A stretch of DNA of 64,000 nt from Deinandra increscens subsp. villosa (lineage: Eukaryota > Streptophyta > Magnoliopsida > Asterales > Asteraceae), in contig JBCNJP010000010.1 in assembly GCA_039602395.1 (NCBI GenBank), positions 32,389,828 through 32,453,827 of the forward strand, given 5' to 3'. How positions within the stretch are numbered: the stretch's first letter is position 1; the number at the start of each line of letters is the position of its first letter. The notes beneath the pieces were generated by a model. That model did no database searches and had not been told where the DNA came from. It saw only the letters and a program-made list of their open reading frames with translations. Shown here piece by piece: positions 33,473 to 43,580 of the stretch. Position numbers and translations under genes: made by a program.

Positions 33473-33929
33473 ATAGTTTTGAAATTTTGATTTCGTATCA
33501 CATATCGATCGGTCGAAAACAAATAAGAAACAAAATCTTTTTGGCTTTTTGAAACTTTACATCAAAACACACCGAAAATCTTTTTGAACTTTTCAGATAT
33601 GAAACATAAATGCAATACTGAATCAGACACTATTTTTGTCTTTTGCGAGAAAGATCACAACTTGGGATCATATTGAACATAACATGCTGAACTACATTTC
33701 AATTTCAATTACTTTAGCACATAAGTCATGTTGATTACTGGTATAATTTGTCCATCTTAAACTCAGGCACAATCATACTCATCACATCTGGATATGTTAT
33801 TGATTGATTTAGTTTGCTTTGACCAGTGTACCCCACACTATCAGACATACGCAGATATGATTTTGCTTTTATATCACACTTTGTGATTTCATTTGTGATT
33901 TTCATCACATAATGATTGTATTCATGATT

Positions 33930-34272
33930 CAGTCAACTGTGTTCCATGCAAAAAGAAATAAGAACGTTAAATCGTCTACCTTAAGGTCGATCTTTCGATA
34001 CGCAGATAAGGCCTCGGATTTAACAAAATAAGAAAATAAAACAAGTTGAAATTGTATAACCCAACAACAATCAGGTCGGTACTCCCGTACACGCAGAGAA
34101 AGTCCGATGAGTTATACGAAACACCAAAGAAAATAAAGCAGAACGTCAAACGAACAACAATCAGGTCGATCTTTCGATACGCAAAGAAAGTCCGATCGTT
34201 TGACAAAATAAAGAAAATCAAACAAGTTTAAATCTTTGCAAAATGAACACATGTATACACAGTGACTTCTCA
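33930..34272 (-). other. Conserved noncoding block of the gag-only family, copy in G4
   Basis: Three imperfect repeats of about 90 bp begin at 33983, 34073 and 34162 (plus-strand AGGTCG). On the element strand the third unit can fold as CGAT..CTTTC/GAAAG..ATCG; the second keeps CTTTC pairing through G-U pairs. Similarity to G3 and R is much higher here than in flanking sequence. Confidence 0.75.
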
Positions 34273-34832
34273 TTTTCTTTTTCACATATCTTTTCTTGAT
34301 ATCATGAGACATGCATCAAGATGTTGTCCACTTGGTCAAGCATTAGTATTTAATGTGTTTATCACATCTGTATACTTTCTGATTTAATGCCGAGCCTACC
34401 AAGCACCTCGAACAATGATCTTATGGCGTTTTCATCTATTTTATCCATGAGTCAGACACGTAAGCCAATGTACCATCATTTCCCAATCATGTTGGATACA
34501 ATTTCTCATTTTTCAATGTTTTTGTATTTTTCTGTTTTTCTCCCCCTTAAAATGAAAACTCTATTTTTGGATTTTCATTTTAACACAAACACAAACACAA
34601 AGACGCTATTTTTGGTTTTCAATTTTCTCCCCCTAAACTACATACGAAATGTAAAAGAAAGAAAATTGACCTTTCGACATGGATACCTTTCAAGTTTAGC
34701 TTTCAGAAAAATTTCAGTTTTGAAATTTGATATCGCATGTAATTTAAGTTAAATCAGCAGAATACTCCTCCATCAGTAACTTTGCAATCACCAACGGGCC
34801 TTCTAGAAGTACCTGCACACTGGTCAACCACA

Positions 34833-37800
34833 TCAGTTTATAAATGACCCGAAGCGAATCGCTTCTGGTCGACCAGTATCTTGATTTCCTTTCGAAACCA
34901 CTTTAGGTTTCCAGATTTGTTGTTTTGGTAAATGGATATCTGATGAACCTGTCACAGTTGATTGTGACGAACAACCTACATATGGAACATTTTGAAAACA
35001 TGGAATAAATCTTCCTTGAGTTTTGAAAAATGTAGGTTGTGGGTATTCATCAAATACTCTGCCATTTTCATCAACGAATCGTTGTTTGGCAGCTTTACCA
35101 ACAAATGGAACCTTTCCTTTCCTTGAACTAGAAGCAGCAGAAACCGGACAATCTAGTGCCAGATGCCCTTTTTGTCGGCAATTGTAACACAAGCGATTGT
35201 GTACATTTCTTCGTTTTGGAACCTGCATAGCTTCACAAACATATTCATCTCCAAAATGATCATAAAAATTATCATATACCTGAAATTGATGATCATGAAC
35301 CCATTTGGATGTCGGGCTCTTTGGAGTAGAATTGGATCCTCCAGAAGAATATTTAGCACTCACAAAAACTTCAGCAACTTTCCTAGCATCTACACAATGT
35401 AGCGGGAATTCATTATCAGAAAATATTTGTTCCGAACCCTTGAGTTTGTAGAACCTCTCGGGTTGAACTTTGTCAGCTTTAAAAACTTCTTTCTTTACTT
35501 GCTTCAGATTAACTTTCTTCAAATTCTGTTGCGGTTGAACCTTTGAAACATTCACATTAACCTGGTTCTTTTGAAAACCCAAACCTGTATATTTTCCAGA
35601 AACCTTCTCTTCTGAATCAGATGATTTATGCCCGTTCTTTGCAAGACGAGAAAATTCAGCTTTAACTTTCTTGAGATCTTTTGGAGCATTGATAATTGTT
35701 TCATCAATGTCAGCTTTTGAAGACGAAGACCCAGACACAACCTGTTGAGCTTCAGAAGTTTCAGTACTTTTGCCTTTTTCCTTTTGTTTTTCTTCAACAG
35801 ATTTGGAACCAACAAACTCAGAATAATCACCAATCTCAGCCTTTTCTTTCAAATCACGAACGCCTTCTTTGAGACTTCCTGGTGGCGAGACTGTCTTGTT
35901 AAACATCTTCTCAAAATTTTCATCTTTGGCCAGAAAACTTGTAAAAGATTGTGAGTTAGTAACATTGTTCAAAAGACGTTTTGAATCAATGACTTCAATC
36001 TTTAATTCAGAAATTCTTTGATGAGCTTCAGCCAACTCTTTTTCTGTTGCAATGAGCTTCTTTGCCACTTTGTTAGTTTCATACTTTTGCAATCTTAACT
36101 CATCTAGAGCGGCCAACAATTCCTTCTCGAGTTTATCTTCGTTTCTTTTCTGAATATCCAAATTTGCATTTTGCAACTTGTTTACTCTTGCCAGTTCTCG
36201 CTTCTCATCGAACAACTTCTCCATATCAAGCTGATATGCTTCAATTTTAGCAACCGAATCATCAGAAGCCTTGGTAAGTAAATCAAGTTTAATCTTGGAC
36301 TTTTCAAACAAATTATTAAAATCATTGGCAGCATCCTCAGCTTCTGCCTTCCATTTTGCAACTTCCTTGACTAAGTCAGCCTTTTCTTCAGACAATTTTA
36401 TAAATTTCTTTTCAAATTCCTGCTCAACACCTTGAATCTGCAACTCTTTTTCAATTAACTCTGTCTGAAAAACTGAAAACTTTTCTTTTTGAGATTCTAA
36501 CTCTTGGATCATACCTTCCAACTTTTCTTTATCAGCAACCAATTCTTCTTTTTCTTTAACTAAACCTTGAATCATTTTATCTTTTTGAGAACAAAACTCA
36601 CAGACAGATTCATAACCACTATTTCCATAACTACTAACATCTGAATCAGAATCTGTTATCTCTTCTTCGTCATCACTGTGAACAATCTGAGCAACAAAAC
36701 AAGACTCATCGGGAAAATCAGCAGCCCAATCATAACCTTCATTCGATGTTTGTTCTTTTGATGCAGAAGAAATAGCAGTCAAAGCAATTTGAGGTGAAGC
36801 AGTTTTATCAGCTGTCTGAACCACCTTTTCTTTTGTGGGACACTCACGAGCAAAATGACCATATTTGGAACATTTGAAACATTTGATCTGAGACTTATTT
36901 AAACCAAGTTTGTCTCCTTGAAAAATAGATGACGTTCCATGTTTCTTGATAAATCTTCTACCTCTTTCAGTTAGCATAGCAAACTGCCACTCCAAATCTA
37001 ATTTGTTCAACTGATCTTCATCCATATGATCTAAATCCTCTCTATATAGACAAGAGTTACCAATTTGACTAAATATATCGCCAGAAGAAGATGATATGAA
37101 TCCAGATAACAACGCAACTAAATCTTCAGCTGACTTCCCATTAATCGAACTAGCAGATGATCTATCAGGAGTAGTGAAACTGCACCCTCTTGATGAACTT
37201 TCATACTTTCCTGATCCATGATTAGCAACAAATGCTGTTTGAGGTGGATTTGTTGTATCATAACCAGATGATTTAGATTTTGCATTGATACTTGCAGAAT
37301 TTTGTCCATGATATAATTCAGGATTTTGTAATTGAGCAGTGGACTTGTTTGAATTCATCATTTCCATTTCTCGAGCATGAAGCTTTCCAGTCAAATCATG
37401 AAATGATAATGTGGAATAATCTTTATCATGAGTAAGCAACAACACATAATTTTCCCATTTCTCTGGTAATGCTTCCATCAATTTCTCTTTCAATTCTTCC
37501 TCGGTCTTTTCAATCTTGACCACTTTCATCTCACTAATTAGATGTGAAAATCTTGAAACAAGAGCAGAAATATTTTCTTTGTCGTATTGTTGAAAATTTT
37601 CAAATTCTTTGTTCAACACTTTCCTTCGACTCTTCTTATACTGATCATTGCCTTCACATCGAGCAGATAAAGCATCCCATAACTGTTTAGCCTTCTTGCA
37701 AGTACTGAATTGATGTAACAACTCAGTAGGTGAAGCCATGGTAAGATAACCATAAACTTTTTGTTCAAGTTCATAACTTCTTCGTTCATCCTTATCAAAA

Positions 37801-38036
37801 TCTTGAATCTCTTTATATTCCCCATTGTCAGTTGGACGCACATACAGCGTTCGAATCGGAATCCACAAATTAATATCATTTGTGCTGATGTATGCAGAGA
37901 AACGTTGCTTCCAATTTTGATAATCTTCCAATTTTAACAACTTGGGAACTTTCTGACTTGTTCCTATTTCATTATCAAAATTGAGCATAGCTTGTACTGT
38001 GCTTTGCATAGCCGCAAACGCTTGAAAATCAGACAT
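34833..38036 (-). CDS. Gag polyprotein of G4, 1067 aa, intact
   Basis: The single open frame starts MSDFQAFAAMQSTVQAML and ends GRPEAIRFGSFIN. Residues about 60-235 form a UBN2-type copia Gag region (LLHQFSTCKKAKQLWDALSA, ALPEKWENYVLLLTHD). Zinc knuckle 1 (CFKCSKYGHFAREC) is at about 386-399, an acidic Ser/Asp stretch at 450-480, a long Glu/Lys/Leu coiled coil at about 485-690, and zinc knuckle 2 (CYNCRQKGHLALDC) at 950-963. Gag should assemble cytoplasmic particles and package element RNA through the knuckles. No DSG protease motif or other enzyme follows; the stop is clean and noncoding sequence begins. It is far longer than a usual copia Gag, mainly through the coiled coil and C-terminal extension. 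The start is chosen because G3 begins at the same place. Transcription would start at the right LTR TATA box (38986-38994). Confidence 0.93.
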   Translation of the reverse strand: MSDFQAFAAMQSTVQAMLNFDNEIGTSQKVPKLLKLEDYQNWKQRFSAYISTNDINLWIPIRTLYVRPTDNGEYKEIQDFDKDERRSYELEQKVYGYLTMASPTELLHQFSTCKKAKQLWDALSARCEGNDQYKKSRRKVLNKEFENFQQYDKENISALVSRFSHLISEMKVVKIEKTEEELKEKLMEALPEKWENYVLLLTHDKDYSTLSFHDLTGKLHAREMEMMNSNKSTAQLQNPELYHGQNSASINAKSKSSGYDTTNPPQTAFVANHGSGKYESSSRGCSFTTPDRSSASSINGKSAEDLVALLSGFISSSSGDIFSQIGNSCLYREDLDHMDEDQLNKLDLEWQFAMLTERGRRFIKKHGTSSIFQGDKLGLNKSQIKCFKCSKYGHFARECPTKEKVVQTADKTASPQIALTAISSASKEQTSNEGYDWAADFPDESCFVAQIVHSDDEEEITDSDSDVSSYGNSGYESVCEFCSQKDKMIQGLVKEKEELVADKEKLEGMIQELESQKEKFSVFQTELIEKELQIQGVEQEFEKKFIKLSEEKADLVKEVAKWKAEAEDAANDFNNLFEKSKIKLDLLTKASDDSVAKIEAYQLDMEKLFDEKRELARVNKLQNANLDIQKRNEDKLEKELLAALDELRLQKYETNKVAKKLIATEKELAEAHQRISELKIEVIDSKRLLNNVTNSQSFTSFLAKDENFEKMFNKTVSPPGSLKEGVRDLKEKAEIGDYSEFVGSKSVEEKQKEKGKSTETSEAQQVVSGSSSSKADIDETIINAPKDLKKVKAEFSRLAKNGHKSSDSEEKVSGKYTGLGFQKNQVNVNVSKVQPQQNLKKVNLKQVKKEVFKADKVQPERFYKLKGSEQIFSDNEFPLHCVDARKVAEVFVSAKYSSGGSNSTPKSPTSKWVHDHQFQVYDNFYDHFGDEYVCEAMQVPKRRNVHNRLCYNCRQKGHLALDCPVSAASSSRKGKVPFVGKAAKQRFVDENGRVFDEYPQPTFFKTQGRFIPCFQNVPYVGCSSQSTVTGSSDIHLPKQQIWKPKVVSKGNQDTGRPEAIRFGSFIN

Positions 38037-38775
38037 TTTTCAACGTAAAATGATACTTCAAAACTTCAAACTCAAAAACGAAGGTCTTCCAAGCGGATTT
38101 TGGGGGTCAAAACTGCTCGGTACTGGCCGTAGGCCGGTACAAGTTCTAGATCTCGGAAAGACGAACGTTTTGGCTGGTATTGGGTTCCGTAACTCCAAAC
38201 GGTTTGCAAGTTACGTCAGTTTTAGTGAAAGTCACTTTTCTGTCAGCGGACCAAAACAAAGTCAGCGGACCAGATTCCGGATCAGTGTGAAACTGCGGAT
38301 CAGATAAATCCCAGCGGACTAGATGATATTCAGCGGACCAGAAATGAACTAGCGGATCAGAATTGAACTAGCGGACCAGATGCCGGATCAGATGAACTAG
38401 CGGACCAGAAATCTTCAGCGGATCAAATTTGGTACGGCGGACCAAATAAACCAGCGGATCACACTGATACGCTGTAACTGCTGCGGATCAGACTGATGAA
38501 GATTGCCTAGCGGATCAATCGGCGGACCAGACTGCTCATTGGGCGGATCAGTCACAGAAAACTCAAAAATCGACTGATATTCACAAATTTTGACAATTTA
38601 AGCTGAAAACTAGATCAATATGATGCGAAAACACTCCAGAAGCATACAGAAATCATTTTTATCCTTGGAATCACTCGGAATTGGAAGAAATTGAAGAAAA
38701 AACTTACCAAACCCAAGCTTTCTCTCTCTAAAACTCCGAAAATTGATAAAAAACACAGCAGTAAAGCAACCAAAT
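38037..38775 (-). other. 5' leader of G4 with GCGGACCA/GCGGATCA array
   Basis: About 740 bp between primer site and Gag start. Positions 38243-38551 contain about 17 words of the form (A/G)GCGGA(C/T)CA or close variants on the plus strand, at uneven spacing of roughly 10-30 bp. GGACCA is also the core of the palindromes upstream of the TATA box in the G4 LTR. No ORF of interest. Confidence 0.75.
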
Positions 38776-38789
38776 GCTCTGATACCACT
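38776..38789 (-). other. Primer-binding site of G4
   Basis: The plus strand gctctgataccact is the exact reverse complement of AGTGGTATCAGAGC, the initiator Met tRNA site, and abuts the right LTR. Confidence 0.92.
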
Positions 38790-38985
38790 TGAAGAAACGA
38801 GATACGATCTTACTACTGCGTGTATCAATCAATCATAGTAACAACGGATGTAAATAAGAGAAATCTTATTGATCACTTGAAGATACAATGAAGTTCTCTC
38901 TAGTTTCTCTCTCTAGAAACACACACAGAAAGGTGTAGAATGACTGAACTGGTTAAGCTAGTTACTTGCACATTCTAACACGAAC

Positions 38986-38994
38986 CTATTTATA
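38986..38994 (-). promoter_or_regulatory. TATA box of G4 5' LTR
   Basis: The plus strand ctatttata gives TATAAATAG on the coding strand. It lies about 20 nt downstream (element sense) of the inverted repeats at 39014-39067. Confidence 0.65.
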
Positions 38995-39013
38995 CTAAGT
39001 GACTAATCACCCA

Positions 39014-39067
39014 GCGTATCAAACTGATACGCCGGACCACATGGTCCGCCGGACCATGTGGTACGCC
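39014..39067 (-). repeat. TATA-proximal inverted repeats in G4 5' LTR
   Basis: GCGTATC/GATACGC with a 5-nt loop is followed by arms GGACCACATGGTCC (39034-39047) and GGACCATGTGGTAC (39051-39064) around GCC. The arms are complementary at 13 of 14 positions, and each is also nearly self-complementary. Confidence 0.8.
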
Positions 39068-39158
39068 ACTAACCAAATAGTCACTACAATTCATTCTAAG
39101 ACTCGCTCACATAGATACAATACACGAGACACTCATAGCATAGGAATATGCTCTAACA

Positions 39159-39298
39159 GTTGCTCAGAAACTTTCAAATCCTAATAGAACTGACAACTTT
39201 ACTCCATATATCCCCTCAAACCCAAACCCAAAGCCTTGCTCTTATTTAGATATGTCTAACTTATTTCCACCATCACCTCTCTCAAGCCCTGCGCTAGT
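39159..39298 (+). pseudogene. Extra 3' ORF of S, part 3 (unit A)
   Basis: Short Pro/Ser-rich piece (PSNPNPKPCSYLDMSNLFPP, split by frame) between G4 and the solo LTR. The same sequence runs uninterrupted at 47116-47255 in unit B. It ends with target duplication ctagt (39294-39298). Confidence 0.55.
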
Positions 39299-42200
39299 TG
39301 TCACACCCCGATCAACAGATTGGGTGTGAGCGAGACGGAATCATAGTCGCAGATATACAGAACAACTTCTACTGAATTCAAACATTATTAATACATAATA
39401 CCATTCATGTTGCAGCGGAAAGTTGTGGTGAAATGATATTGTCTTACATTTGAATAAAAGTCATAGTGGTTGTAGGATCTCCCATGAACCTCAAATTCGA
39501 ATACTAACGGATTACCCACTCATGGCATTCTATCCCAAGAATACCGAACATGCTGGAATAACTGACGTGTACCCCTTGACAATATACGAAGTCAGGACTG
39601 GAGCTACCAAACCGGGCAGGGTTGTCAACCCAAATAGATCTATTCACTAGTTATCGTTTCGAGCAGAACTAATCGAATTCAATTAATAGTGGATTTCAGT
39701 TGTACTAACGTTTATAACGATAAAGTACCAGTTGTTTGGGATACGGAATGGAACATGTAGTCAAACGACTAATAGGTAAACCATAAGATTAAGTAAAAAG
39801 CATTTTATCAGTTCATGATTTCTCCCCCATAAGTGTAAAATAGTTGTAAAGAAAAGAGGCCGTGAAACTCACATGATTCAGTGATGATGATGGATTACCG
39901 AGTGGCAACTAGCAAGTAAAGTCCTAATAAAACATAAGACAATATGCATAAGGGTCCACATAATCATTTGAGTAACGAACGTTACCCAAATGATACCGGT
40001 CAAGTCTTGACGTATAATCCCGTTTGTAGCGTTTCAAAACCCGTTAGTCAATCAGTTTAAAATCAGTAAATGCTAATGTTCACGTATAAATGCATTTAAT
40101 GCAAATTGAATACAAGTAACGAACATGTGATAACTTATCATGAAGGCCAGTTCAATCAAGTATTAAACATTGTTTTAAATAATAAAATTTATTATTATTT
40201 TCATGTTCGCTCGATCGATTGAATAATTAATCGCGTTAAGTTATAATATATATAACTAGGGTTCACCATTATTATCGAAATAATTATTCTAACTTGTCGG
40301 AATAATTTATCAAATTATAACAAGTTAACGATTAAATAATTAAACACAAGTTTAGCAAAACATCAAAGTTCATTTAATATTTAACTTATGTTAGGATAAT
40401 TAGGGTTTTCATGTTAATTTAAATATAATTATTATAAAAATAATTAATATTAACAATCATGATGAGTTTAACTCAAGTTAGGGTTTCTAAACTCATACGG
40501 ATAATTATTTTTTGAAAATAATTATTTACGTTTCGATACGTCGTAAAACGTTTTAAATCATTTAAAGATTTCATTTCAAGTCAAAACGTTTAAAATAAAC
40601 ATTTGATCCGGTTAAAACGTTTTGATTATTTTAATTTATCTAAAATAATCAAAATGTTTAAAATATGCTTTTCATATTTTCTATAAGTCTTTTGATTTTA
40701 TTTTTATAAAATCATTTTTAAAATAACTTTATTTATTAAATAAAGCTAGGGTTTTGAATTATAGACTTTTTATAGAAAATTTCCAACATAATACAGTTTC
40801 TAATTTTTGTATAAATCCAAGATTTTATACTTTTCAAGTCAAGTGTTATAAGAATGTTTATTTACCATTTGATATACATAAAATATATATATATATATAT
40901 ATATTTTAATCCATTTTATTTCCATAAAAATCTAAAACAAGCATTTTAAGTCTTGTTTTCTTAGATATTATATTTTTATAAAATGTGACCATTTTATATA
41001 TAAATTCCTATGCTGAGATTTTATGGCTTAATTTATCCAAGTAATTTTATAAATTACTAAATTGATATTTAACCATAATAAATTCATTTAAATGGTTTAA
41101 TCCATGATTTTATGTCCAAAAATTCAAGTTAACACCTCTAGAGTCCATATTAATCACATGTATGTCACTAAACGTTATTTGTTCATGTTACTTGTCATTA
41201 GCAACATATTAGTTTATAAACGAGGTGATTAACAATTAGAATCACAATTAACAATTTCAACAATTTATATTTTACTAAGTCATGATAATAACAATTATTA
41301 ATCATGCAAAAATATATATATATATATAAACCTCATAAAATCACTAAATGATTTAATTGAACCGTTAAGTTTGTAACATAAACTATAGATTAAAACACCA
41401 CATAAACTTATTTTTAAAACTTATATTCTTAACATTTTTTTAAAAAAGGAAAGCGAAAGAAATGGGTTTAAGCATTTTTGGTCGTTAGGAAAACTCAGGT
41501 TTTAACGGTTCGATTGTCAAGACTCGGGGGATCGTTTGGGACGTTAATAACGTATAAAAACAAAGGTAATAACCAGTTAAAGGACTCACAACGGAGAGGG
41601 GTTAAACCGATAGAGAAAAGAGAAAGGTGACGGGTTGCTCGTTGGTTTTCGGCGGTTCACGATGGCGGCTCACAACAGCAAACTGGCGGAGCAGCAGCAG
41701 CAGTTTCTGGCGGTCGCAGTGCTGCTACGGCGGTAGTAGTGGCCGAAGGTGGTTGTGGTAGCAGCCGGCGGTCGCAGTGGCGACAGGAAATAGCAGCAGC
41801 ACAGTAGAGGTGGCGGCTAGGTGGTGGTCTTGGGTGGTTCACGGCTGCAACAGCAGTCTCCGGCAGAGAGGGCAACAATCCAGCGGCGGAGCACAACAAC
41901 AACAACAGCTGTGACGGTGGGTTGGCTGCGGTTTTTTCCGGCAGAAAATAGAAGAGAAGAGGAGGGAGGGTAGCGGTGGTTGTTGACTGTTGAGGGGAGG
42001 AACAAGTAGGAGGGGAGAGGGCGGCTGTGGTGGTGGTTCACGACTGCCCAGCAGCAGTAGCCTGGCGGCGACGGTAACCCAACGGCAGAAGCAGTCTAGC
42101 AGCGGTGGTGTGTGGTTTGTTGTCTCACCGGAAAAGTGAAAGTAATGGAGGTGTGTGGCTGGGTGCTAGCTGGTTCATGACAAAAAAAGAGATGGTGATT

Positions 42201-43575
42201 TGTTGGTGGTGGTGGTGGTGGTGGCTGCAACATGCGGCAGTGGTGGGGTTGTGTTTAGCCGGAAAAAGAAAAGAGGGGAGAAAGTGTTGGTGGTTGCTTG
42301 TCTGTTGTTATCGAAAAAGAAAGAAAATATGAGGAAATGTGGTTGGTTACTCATCAAATGAAATGGGTGCTTGGTTTTTGCTTTCCTTGTGTCTCGACAG
42401 AAAAGGAGAAGAGGGAGGAGAAAAAGAGTAGGTAGGGCTTGTGGTGTGGAGGTGAACAAGTCTCCTACTATTTAAACATAATGAGGGCTAGATGTAGCTT
42501 GATGTGGCTAAATCATCTTCACAATTTCTTTTATAAAAATCTCCTACTCTTTTTATAAAAACAACCAACAAGTAGGTGAATTTATTTTATAAAAACATTG
42601 CCATGTTTTTATAAAATAGTTTGTGTAGGGTAAAGCTTTATAAAATAAATAAAGGATGGCAAAGGTGAAAATCATAACCTTTATAAATAATAAATTGTAA
42701 AACTTATACAAGTTGGTGACTAATCTTTATAAAAATGAAAGGTAGTAACAAGTTTTTATAAAAATTGTAAAGGTGATGGGCCAATATAATTAAAATTAAC
42801 CCATTGGGTTTGGGCTTGATATTGGGCCTAAATGTTTAAAGTAAAGAAGTAATTGGATCGGTTCGTCGGTTATGGGCCGTACGGATCCAAACGGGGCACC
42901 GGTTCGAGGCCCGGGCCCGTTATGTATCGGTTGAGTTTATAGATCGCCAGATCAACCAGTTTATCAAGATTATGCAACGGGTTAAGGTTTCGGGCTCAGT
43001 TTAATTGTTTTAGGCTTGTTGGGCCTATTGGGCCAAGTTGGGCCCAATTAGGTTAACGATTGAGGTTTGGCTTAAGTCTTGACAAAGATTTCAGTTTGTG
43101 ATGTTTTTATTTCATAAAAACAATTGTTTAGGTCGGTTATATCAGTTTTTCAGAAATCGGTTATATTTTTCAGTTTTTCGCACGGTTACGGTTAATGTTT
43201 TCATTTTTGTCAGTTCATAACAGTTTTAAGCTCGACCGTACAGATTCTTTAAAACCGAATAGTTTTAAACATATGATCGCTTATCAGTTTGATGTGTCGG
43301 TTATACAAGTGTACGACACCAGTTCCGGATAAAATATAAAAATAAATTTTATATTTATTTTCTTACTGAAATTCCATGATTAATCCATGAAATCTCTATG
43401 AAATTACGGGTATACGCTTCAAGTACAAACGCGGGATTAGGTTTACATCATCAGTTAACGGTCAGGCACAGTAATTAACAGTTTAAACAGTAATCAGATC
43501 AGTTAATGCACATTAATACTTAATTAAAAGTCAAAGTAAAGAGGTTTGACCTAGGTTTTCAGACGAGGTGTCACA
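39299..43575 (-). mobile_element. Probable 4.28-kb solo LTR of a Ty3/gypsy-type element, copy A
   Basis: Boundaries are exact: TGTCACACCCCG... to ...GAGGTGTCACA, flanked by ctagt at 39294-39298 and 43576-43580. TG..CA ends and a 5-bp duplication fit an LTR. No second copy, primer site or protein domain occurs inside, so a solo LTR is the simplest reading. On the minus strand a TATA-like TTTAAATAG lies near 42470, followed by a GC-rich stretch (41640-42460) with CAG/GGT triplet runs that gives only nonsense frames. Much of the rest (40100-41460) is very AT-rich. A non-autonomous element without LTRs is the alternative. Confidence 0.7.
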
Positions 43576-43580
43576 CTAGT

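Larger units (their letters stand above)
33170..34832 (-). other. 3' noncoding region of G4
   Basis: About 1.66 kb between the gag stop and the 3' LTR without coding signal, holding the hairpin at 33437-33472 and the conserved block at 33930-34272. Confidence 0.8.
32801..39158 (-). mobile_element. Element G4: intact, very young gag-only LTR retrotransposon
   Basis: The 369-bp LTRs at 32801-33169 and 38790-39158 appear identical on reading. Target duplication gttgc is at 32796-32800 and 39159-39163, and the unoccupied target is preserved in unit B at 47116-47120. Polypurine tracts, a tRNA-Met primer site, TATA boxes and one uninterrupted gag ORF of 1067 codons are present, but no pol. It inserted after the tandem duplication. 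Such elements depend on protease, RT and integrase supplied by an autonomous relative. Confidence 0.96.
38790..39158 (-). repeat. Right (5') LTR of G4
   Basis: Appears identical to 32801-33169 over 369 bp. Promoter LTR of the element. Confidence 0.95.

Noticed and set aside
34833..38036. Host coiled-coil/zinc-finger gene
   Set aside because: The ORF is long and intact, but it is enclosed by matching LTRs, a primer site, a polypurine tract and a target duplication, and has related copies in R and G3.
38243..38551. CRISPR-like array of GCGGACCA/GCGGATCA words
   Set aside because: Repeats are about 8-11 bp, variable and irregularly spaced in a plant retroelement leader. There is no fixed-length spacer and no cas gene.
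41657..42332. Ala/Ser/Arg-rich and Trp-rich ORFs in the GC-rich section
   Set aside because: Triplet repeats keep several frames open on both strands. The same is true of the duplicate at 49636-50438 and of 7996-8235. No domain or conserved start.
39299..43575. DNA transposon with terminal inverted repeats (TGTCACACC and GGTGTCACA)
   Set aside because: The inverted ends are short and imperfect, as normal for LTR edges. The TG..CA ends, 5-bp duplication and lack of transposase favour a solo LTR, though this is not fully excluded.
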